28,671 bases of DNA from assembly GCA_002308795.1 (NCBI GenBank), contig DBVV01000072.1, forward strand, positions 44,191 to 72,861, read 5' to 3'. Positions 23,338-28,671 of the stretch are shown piece by piece (position 1 is the stretch's first letter; each line of letters begins with the position of its first letter). The position numbers and the translations under genes were made by a program. The DNA is from Mageeibacillus sp. UBA1255 (lineage in GTDB: Bacteria > Bacillota > Clostridia > UBA1212 > UBA1255). The notes beneath the pieces were generated by a model. That model had not been told where the DNA came from, did no database searches, and saw nothing but the letters and a program-made list of their open reading frames with translations.

Positions 23338-24869
23338 AAGTTAATATAATTCCGGCACCGAAATATATAAAGCAAAGCGAGATCAGCGGAAGTATCGTGC
23401 TGAAGCCTGTTTTATACCTGCCGCAGGAATGGAAACGCGCCGGAGATGCTTTTTCCCGATACGTTTCAAAACTAGGCATAGATCTTAGCGTCAATATCGC
23501 CGAAGGAGGCTGCTGCTCAGGCTCAGCGTGCGTACCGGACTGCTGCGGCGGCCGCGTCATATGCGCATACGTTAAAGACGATATCAAATATAGCGGAGGC
23601 TACGAGCTTTCGATAGATCCGTCCGGAGCCGTGATCGCGGCTTCGGATGTTTCCGGTTTTAACCACGCTCTTGCGACGTTATTCCAGCTTATACGCAAAG
23701 ACGGAAACACACAATGCCCCGGAGTCGTTCTTCCGGCGCTGGAAATATCGGACGGCCCTGACTGCACGTACCGCGGAATGATGGTAGACCTTGCCCGCTA
23801 CTGGCATCCGTTCGAATTCCTGCTCTCGTACGTGGACATGTGCTGGTATTACAAGCTTTCCGCGCTCCAGCTCCACTTCACCGACGACCAGAGCTACACG
23901 CTTCCCGGAAAACTGTATCCGCGCCTTTCAACGTCAGGCAGAAGCTATTCGTTCGAAGAGATCAGAAGACTAAACGAATACGCAAACGACAGAGGGATCG
24001 AGATAATCCCCGAAATAGACGTTCCGGGTCACAATACCGGTTTCGCTGTCGGTTATCCCGAGCTTTTCGGCACCAACGGCATCATTTGCCAGCACGAAGA
24101 ATCCATAAAGGCGGTCGCGGATATTTTTAAGGAGATCTGCGATTTGTTCCCGTATTCGAAGCATATCCACATTGGCGGAGACGAAGCGAACCTGAAGAGA
24201 TGGCTTGATTGTCCGCGGTGCATGGAATACGCTAAAAGCATCGGTATCGACACGGACAGACCCGGTGACGAAATATGCGACAGGCTGTACGTGAACTTCA
24301 TTGTCCGCATGGCGGAGGCGGTAAAGGAGAAGGGAAGGATACCGATCGTCTGGGAAGGATTCCCTAAAAAGATGAACGATCTTGTCCCGAAAGATATCGT
24401 CGTAATGAGCTGGGAGAATTACTACCAGATAACTCCCGATCTGCTTGAAGGCGGATTCGAAATAATAAACTGCTCGTGGAATCCGATGTATATCGTTGCT
24501 CCCGACGTGAAATGGACTCCTGAAGAAATAGCGCAGTGGTCAATATTTACGTGGAAGCCTGTCCATCCGGGCTCGCCGTTCATCGGAAAATCTTACACGT
24601 CCGAACCGAGCGGTCAGGTCCTCGGCGGTCAGCTGCTTGCGTGGGGCGACCGTGTGATATCTATGTTCGATGGCAATGAAAATAAAGGCGCGCTCGTTGA
24701 GATGGATCTTCTTCTGGAGCGTATTCCGTACCTTGCTCAAAACACGTGGAATAAAGACGGCGGTTTGGTGTATAATGAACTTAAGGGGGCGGTGTCGGAA
24801 GCGGCAGGTCTGATAGCGTCGGTAACGCACGCTAACGTCTCCGGACTGACTTACGTACAGGATGACTAA
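23334..24869 (+). CDS. Glycoside hydrolase family 20 beta-N-acetylhexosaminidase
   Basis: The 511-residue protein is a GH20 enzyme, which removes terminal beta-GlcNAc or beta-GalNAc by substrate-assisted catalysis. The N-terminal part is the alpha/beta GH20b-like domain; the TIM barrel follows, with RGMMVDLARYW, IPEIDVPGHN and the catalytic pair Asp283-Glu284 in HIGGDEANLKRW, then the WGD motif (LAWGDRV). There is no signal peptide, so it works in the cytoplasm, for example on imported oligosaccharides or recycled wall fragments. A cysteine-rich stretch (Cys60, 61, 66, 70, 71, 77) is inserted in the N-terminal domain, which is unusual. The ATG overlaps the ftsK stop (ATGA), with AGGAG seven bases upstream inside ftsK, showing translational coupling. 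Confidence 0.93.
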   Translation: MKVNIIPAPKYIKQSEISGSIVLKPVLYLPQEWKRAGDAFSRYVSKLGIDLSVNIAEGGCCSGSACVPDCCGGRVICAYVKDDIKYSGGYELSIDPSGAVIAASDVSGFNHALATLFQLIRKDGNTQCPGVVLPALEISDGPDCTYRGMMVDLARYWHPFEFLLSYVDMCWYYKLSALQLHFTDDQSYTLPGKLYPRLSTSGRSYSFEEIRRLNEYANDRGIEIIPEIDVPGHNTGFAVGYPELFGTNGIICQHEESIKAVADIFKEICDLFPYSKHIHIGGDEANLKRWLDCPRCMEYAKSIGIDTDRPGDEICDRLYVNFIVRMAEAVKEKGRIPIVWEGFPKKMNDLVPKDIVVMSWENYYQITPDLLEGGFEIINCSWNPMYIVAPDVKWTPEEIAQWSIFTWKPVHPGSPFIGKSYTSEPSGQVLGGQLLAWGDRVISMFDGNENKGALVEMDLLLERIPYLAQNTWNKDGGLVYNELKGAVSEAAGLIASVTHANVSGLTYVQDD

Positions 24870-24887
24870 TAATTTATCTTGGTGGAA

Positions 24888-25991
24888 ATGGACAGATTTT
24901 TATCTGAATTCAAAAGAATAACCGAAGAAGCCGGGTTCAGGGCGGGAATAGCCGATAAGACCGGAACGGTACTGTATTGTCCCGAAGAGACAGGTCTGAG
25001 CCAGGGCGACGCCATTCCGGCGGAAGGCTTTGCCGAGATCGATCTCGAGCCGGGGCAGGGCGAGGAATATATAATCTTTGCGCCTCGCGGAACCGATACG
25101 TATTCGTCGGATACTGCTTTGAGCGCCCTGAAACTTCTGCGTACGTGTCTCACTACCGCCAGACCGGAGGGCATATCCGTATCGGTAATATTCGCCGGAG
25201 CGCTCGAAGGAAGCATCCCGAACGCCGGAAAACAGCTTGAACATATTCTTCCGGAACTTGAGAGCGGAACAGAATACAGGCTGCTGACGGCGTGCTGCAC
25301 CGGTGAAGATTCAGGCGATACCGGAAAGGACCAGCTAAAGCAGATAGGAGAAGTTGCCGCTGAACTCTTTCCGGAAGATCACGGATATATTACTGCCGTA
25401 TTCAAAAACGGTGCGAAAGGGTACGTCTCGACACTTATCAGGACGCCTGTAAAAAGCGAGGAAGACGTTTCTCCGGCCGAAGATTATGCGATGCAGCTGT
25501 TAGATACCGCGATCGCCGAAACGATGCTCGACGTAAGAGTGGCGGTGAGCGGCGGATTTACGTATCCCGAGCGCATCGGTAAAATGGCGCTTCAGACTCT
25601 TGAAATGCTCAGACTCGGCGAAAAATTCGGGATCAGAAACAGATGCCTCGTTTACGAAAAACTCGGGCTTGAAAGGCTGATAAGCTCCGCCTCAGAAGAA
25701 GACAGGCTCGAATACCTCCGCTCCGTTCTCGGAGGCCAGCAGTGGACGGATAAGTCGATGCAGGAACTTTTAAATACCGTAAGCGTATTCCTGCAATGCA
25801 ACCAGAACAGTTCGATCACCGCGAAAAGAATGTACGTTCACAGAAATACGGTAAACAACAGAATAGAAAAGTTCGGTAAACTGACCGGACTCGACTGTAC
25901 TTCATTTACAGACGGCGTAAGAGTCAGAATAGCGCTTCTGATAATACGCTATATGGGACAGGGAGACGCAGAAGACGCGCCTGTCGACTGA
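24888..25991 (+). CDS. PucR/CdaR-type helix-turn-helix regulator
   Basis: The product is 367 residues long and ends in a PucR-type HTH (HTH_30). The helix region is VSVFLQCNQNSSITAKRMYV then HRNTVNNRIEKFGKLTGLD (about residues 300-350). Upstream is a divergent region without clear motifs (about 1-210) and a GGDEF-like or CdaR-type middle region. Such proteins activate genes in response to sugar acids (CdaR) or purines (PucR), usually of the adjacent operon. It follows the hexosaminidase by 18 bp and precedes ftsE by 14 bp. The start is uncertain: a TTG at 24879 in the same frame and the ATG at 24888 are both possible. GGTGG lies only two bases before the ATG, so translation may depend on coupling to the upstream gene. 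Confidence 0.82.
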   Translation: MDRFLSEFKRITEEAGFRAGIADKTGTVLYCPEETGLSQGDAIPAEGFAEIDLEPGQGEEYIIFAPRGTDTYSSDTALSALKLLRTCLTTARPEGISVSVIFAGALEGSIPNAGKQLEHILPELESGTEYRLLTACCTGEDSGDTGKDQLKQIGEVAAELFPEDHGYITAVFKNGAKGYVSTLIRTPVKSEEDVSPAEDYAMQLLDTAIAETMLDVRVAVSGGFTYPERIGKMALQTLEMLRLGEKFGIRNRCLVYEKLGLERLISSASEEDRLEYLRSVLGGQQWTDKSMQELLNTVSVFLQCNQNSSITAKRMYVHRNTVNNRIEKFGKLTGLDCTSFTDGVRVRIALLIIRYMGQGDAEDAPVD

Positions 25992-26005
25992 GGAGGAACA
26001 GATAA

Positions 26006-26914
26006 ATGGAACAACCGCAAAGAGCTGTTGACCGCAGGCAGACAATGATAATTTTCGATCACGTGACCAAGGTCTATGGAAACGGCGTTGCCGCTATAAA
26101 CGACCTGTCTATGCGTATATATAAGGACGAATTCGTGTTTCTGATGGGAGCGAGCGGCGCAGGTAAATCTACGCTTATAAAACTGCTTATGAAGGAAGAG
26201 GATCCTACGAAGGGATCGATAAAAGTAAACAGCAGGGACCTTTCCATGATCAAACACGGTTCGGTACAGCGCTACAGACGTCAGATCGGTGTCGTTTTCC
26301 AGGACTACAGGCTCCTGGAACATAAGACCGTGTTCGGAAACGTCGCTTTTGCGATGGAGATCATGGGAAAATCCAGAAAAGAAATAAACCATAAAGTCGA
26401 GGCGTCGCTCTCGCTGATGGGTCTTTCGATGAAAGCCGGAGAATACCCGCGAAACCTCTCCGGAGGAGAACAGCAAAGAGTTGCCCTCGCACGGGCTATC
26501 GTAAATACTCCGCGCATACTTATTGCCGACGAACCCACCGGAAACCTTGACCCGGACAATGCTGCGCAGATCATGCAGCTCCTTACTCAGATCAACGAAA
26601 GGGGGACGACGGTCATCGTTGCCACCCACGCTCAGGATATGGCAAGAAGTATGAAACGCCGCATAATTTATCTTGACCACGGCACCAGGGATGATAAAAA
26701 GTTCTACGACGGAAATACCTCTTCCGGAAACGTTCCGGGCGCAGACAGGGTGAATATTTCATCTTCGTTCGCTAATGCAGCGCTGGACAACTACTATGAC
26801 GAAGATAACGAATCGTCCGACGGGGAAAAGGCAGGCGGCAGCGAAGAAGGGTATGACAATCTTTTCACCCGGGATGATTCAGTTCCCGCGGAAGGAGGCG
26901 CAGACAATGAATAA
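26006..26914 (+). CDS. ftsE: Cell-division ABC ATPase FtsE with acidic C-terminal tail
   Basis: This 302-residue protein is FtsE, the ATPase of the FtsEX complex that controls peptidoglycan hydrolases at the septum or side wall. Walker A is GASGAGKST (48-56), the signature LSGGEQQRVALARA, and Walker B ILIADEPTGNLD. The Q-loop region GVVFQDYRLL is FtsE-like. FtsE is usually about 220-230 residues; here 77 extra residues (226-302) form an acidic, Ser/Gly/Asp-rich tail with no hydrophobic core. AGGAGG at 25991-25996 sits nine bases before the ATG at 26006, favouring it over the internal ATG at 26045. The C-terminal codons overlap the ftsX start by eight bases. Partner is FtsX in the membrane. 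Confidence 0.94.
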   Translation: MEQPQRAVDRRQTMIIFDHVTKVYGNGVAAINDLSMRIYKDEFVFLMGASGAGKSTLIKLLMKEEDPTKGSIKVNSRDLSMIKHGSVQRYRRQIGVVFQDYRLLEHKTVFGNVAFAMEIMGKSRKEINHKVEASLSLMGLSMKAGEYPRNLSGGEQQRVALARAIVNTPRILIADEPTGNLDPDNAAQIMQLLTQINERGTTVIVATHAQDMARSMKRRIIYLDHGTRDDKKFYDGNTSSGNVPGADRVNISSSFANAALDNYYDEDNESSDGEKAGGSEEGYDNLFTRDDSVPAEGGADNE

Positions 26915-27830
26915 ATTACGCGCTTTCTTCTACATTCTCAAGCTCAGCCTTGAAAATCTTGCTAAAAACTGGCACATGCTGCTCGCGTCTGTTTTCGTGC
27001 TGTTTACCGGCATGTACATAATGGGTACTTTAACGCTCACCGCAAACAGCATCAGCAGCATATTAAATGAGCAGGCCGAACATCCCGAAGTCGAGATCAT
27101 CTGCCGCACCGAGCTCAGCGATGACGACGCGCTGAACGTTTACAGAGTGATCCTTTCCGACGAGCGTATAAGCAGCGCTCATATGAACACGAAAGCAGAT
27201 AACCTCGAGAAGATCAAGCAGACGCTTAAAGGGTACGAGGATATATTCCAGTATGAAGAATCTGACAGCGAATTCCTTTACGTATCATTCGACGTAACGC
27301 TGAAAAACGCTTCTTCGCTCGAAGGGTTCTCGTCAGATATGCGCAAGGTCGCCGGTATCGACGAGGTCCAGGACAATGACTCGATATATAAATATTTCAG
27401 ATCTATCAGCAATATCGTCCGCACCGGTTCGATCGTCGCACTGATCGTGCTCGGATTCCTTTCCGTTCTTCTTACGGTCAATACGATCAGACTTACGGTC
27501 GTTGCCAGAAAGAAGGAGCTCCGGATCATGCGGGACCTCGGCGCATCGTACGCGTTCATGCGCGGTCCGTTCATTGCCGAGGGCGTAACGATCGGCCTTC
27601 TGAGCGCCGTGATCTCTTTCTTCGCGGTAAGAGGAACATATAATTACGTGGCAAAAGCGATCGGACGCGGAGAAAGCGTTCTTCGCGGTATCATAAATCT
27701 TAAACCATTCAGTGAATACGCACAGGGGCTCTTCTGGAGCTTCATTCTCGCAGGACTTGCGATCGGCCTCGTCGCCAGCATGTTCGCGATCAGAAAATAT
27801 ATCAACACCGAGAGAGATGACGATAAATGA
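26907..27830 (+). CDS. ftsX: Cell-division membrane protein FtsX
   Basis: The 307-residue product is the membrane subunit of FtsEX. It has an N-terminal membrane helix (after MNKLRAFFYILKLSLENL), an outer-face domain of about 120 residues, and three more helices near the C-terminus, with RKKELRIMRDLGASYAFMRGPFIAEG, the conserved FtsX loop, between them. FtsX lacks ATPase activity and passes conformational signals to wall hydrolases. The longer in-frame ORF from 26775 is not used: AAGGAGG (26892-26898) lies eight bases before the ATG at 26907, and the extra 44 residues would be out-of-frame ftsE sequence. The gene overlaps ftsE by 8 bp and the peptidase by 4 bp. Confidence 0.95.
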   Translation: MNKLRAFFYILKLSLENLAKNWHMLLASVFVLFTGMYIMGTLTLTANSISSILNEQAEHPEVEIICRTELSDDDALNVYRVILSDERISSAHMNTKADNLEKIKQTLKGYEDIFQYEESDSEFLYVSFDVTLKNASSLEGFSSDMRKVAGIDEVQDNDSIYKYFRSISNIVRTGSIVALIVLGFLSVLLTVNTIRLTVVARKKELRIMRDLGASYAFMRGPFIAEGVTIGLLSAVISFFAVRGTYNYVAKAIGRGESVLRGIINLKPFSEYAQGLFWSFILAGLAIGLVASMFAIRKYINTERDDDK

Positions 27831-28671
27831 AATTATACAGTATCAGAAACCGCACTCTTCGCGAGCAGAGCGATAATATGGAAAACGAAACGAAGGAAGT
27901 CAGGATAAGCGGAGTCGTTCTGCTGCTCGTTGCCGTCCTGCTGATAGCTGTGACTGCAGCGGTCTGCCTGACTGTGTCGAACCGGATCTACAAAAACAGG
28001 CTCGAGAAGGAAAGGACGTATAAAGTCTTATTCTCGTCCGAGACCGATCCGTACAAACTCGCGAAACTTCAGGATATCATTGACTTCGTCTCAAAAGATT
28101 TCGCACTTGAATATACGGGCGATCAGCTCGTGGAAGGTGCGATCGACGGGTACGTGAATGCGCTCGGAGACAGGTATTCTTATTATATCAAGCCCGGCGA
28201 CTACAGCAGCTACAACGACTATATCACCGGTACGTACGCAGGTATCGGCATCGCCACGTCGTTCTCTGACGAAGGAATGACCATTACGGACGTATTTGAA
28301 GATACTCCTGCAAAAGAGGCGGGGCTTTCGGTGGGCGAACTGATCACACACGTGAACGGCCTTAAGATCGGAACGTCCGAAGCTTCTCAGGTGGGCAGCA
28401 TGCTTGGCCAGGAGGGCGTTATCGTTAAGCTGACCGTCGTCGGACTCGACGGTATAACTCGAGAAGTAGAAATGAAAACGGCGATAATAAGCCGCCAGTC
28501 TGTATTCGGAATGGGTTACGAAGACGGAGTTTATTACATCCGTATAAGCCAGTTCGACAGCGATACCGGAGATGAATTCAATCAGATGATCAAAGTCGCG
28601 GAAAACGGCGGAATGAAGGCGCTCGTCCTCGACCTTCGCGGTAATCCGGGAGGGTATGAGCGGCAGGCAGG
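27827..28671 (+). CDS. S41 C-terminal processing peptidase (CtpA/CtpB-like), truncated by the window edge
   Basis: The 281 codons present have an N-terminal cytoplasmic stretch of about 30 residues, a single membrane helix (about 29-50) and an S41 leader domain. A PDZ domain follows (about 120-205, with YAGIGIATSF and AGLSVGELITHVNG). The protease motif LDLRGNPGG (Asp269 and following) lies at the very end; the catalytic Ser and Lys lie beyond the window. Bacterial Ctp proteases trim envelope proteins; in Bacillus subtilis ctpB adjoins ftsEX. The ATG (27827-27829) overlaps the ftsX stop TGA (ATGA), so it is translationally coupled. The reading frame is open to the window end with no stop; it is partial at the right edge. 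Confidence 0.93.
   Translation, partial: MKLYSIRNRTLREQSDNMENETKEVRISGVVLLLVAVLLIAVTAAVCLTVSNRIYKNRLEKERTYKVLFSSETDPYKLAKLQDIIDFVSKDFALEYTGDQLVEGAIDGYVNALGDRYSYYIKPGDYSSYNDYITGTYAGIGIATSFSDEGMTITDVFEDTPAKEAGLSVGELITHVNGLKIGTSEASQVGSMLGQEGVIVKLTVVGLDGITREVEMKTAIISRQSVFGMGYEDGVYYIRISQFDSDTGDEFNQMIKVAENGGMKALVLDLRGNPGGYERQA

Noticed and set aside
24771..24776. TATAAT inside the GH20 gene as a promoter for the regulator
   Set aside because: The region 17 bp upstream is GGAATA, which is not a -35 box. It is coding sequence, so this is likely chance.
26775..26906. Amino-terminal extension of FtsX from 26775
   Set aside because: The extra 44 codons are ftsE sequence in another frame, and the strong AAGGAGG before 26907 fixes the start.
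1..28671. CRISPR arrays, insertion sequences, phage genes, tRNA or rRNA genes
   Set aside because: No spaced direct repeats, transposase or integrase motifs, terminal inverted repeats or cloverleaf-like sequences were seen by eye. A tRNA scan could still find a small one, but coding density leaves little room.

Overview
The window looks like a piece of a Bacillota (probably class Clostridia) chromosome with roughly balanced base composition. This rests on strong AGGAGG-type ribosome binding sites at most starts, sigma-A-like promoters with 16-18 bp spacers, an ftsE-ftsX-S41 peptidase order as in Firmicutes, a free-standing PucR/CdaR-type HTH regulator and a SpoIIIE/FtsK translocase. The gene set (uronate isomerase, GH127, GH20, a rhamnulokinase-like kinase) suggests a fermenter of plant or host glycans, for example in the gut or rumen; the genus cannot be told from this. 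There are no tRNA, rRNA, CRISPR or mobile elements that I can support. No gene-free stretch exceeds about 275 bp; the longest is the divergent mscS/SDR promoter region (18356-18629).

Left part (1-9 kb): a discrete acyl carrier protein, uronate isomerase uxaC, a double zinc-ribbon membrane protein, a GH127 (beta-L-arabinofuranosidase family) enzyme, an ADP-ribosylglycohydrolase-fold protein with C-terminal beta domains, a 75-residue protein of unknown function and a CNNM/CorC transporter-like protein.

Middle part (8.6-16 kb): a two-gene unit (SorE-like Zn dehydrogenase and RhaB-like kinase), then an orphan solute-binding lipoprotein with its own promoter and a very strong terminator, then a two-gene unit driven by a perfect-consensus promoter (a DUF5722-like putative glycosidase and an ArsB/SLC13-type permease). 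Together with uxaC, GH127 and the ADP-ribosylglycohydrolase this reads as a dispersed set for sugars released from pectin or hemicellulose. The predicted hydrolases lack signal peptides, so they would act on imported oligosaccharides or intracellular conjugates.

Right part (16-28.7 kb): pyruvate kinase convergent with an mscS channel gene across a shared bidirectional terminator, an SDR oxidoreductase, a membrane-anchored NERD nuclease-like protein, then a tightly packed run ftsK - GH20 hexosaminidase - CdaR-like regulator - ftsE - ftsX - S41 peptidase (cut by the window end). Four junctions in that run overlap or lie within about 20 bp. It links chromosome translocation, cell-wall hydrolase control and a cytoplasmic hexosaminidase.

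The most interesting points are the ADP-ribosylglycohydrolase-fold protein among sugar genes, the DUF5722 enzyme and permease pair, the hexosaminidase and sugar-type regulator between ftsK and ftsEX, the 77-residue acidic tail on FtsE, and several symmetric or repeated sites placed exactly at promoters. No clearly new defence or mobile system was found.
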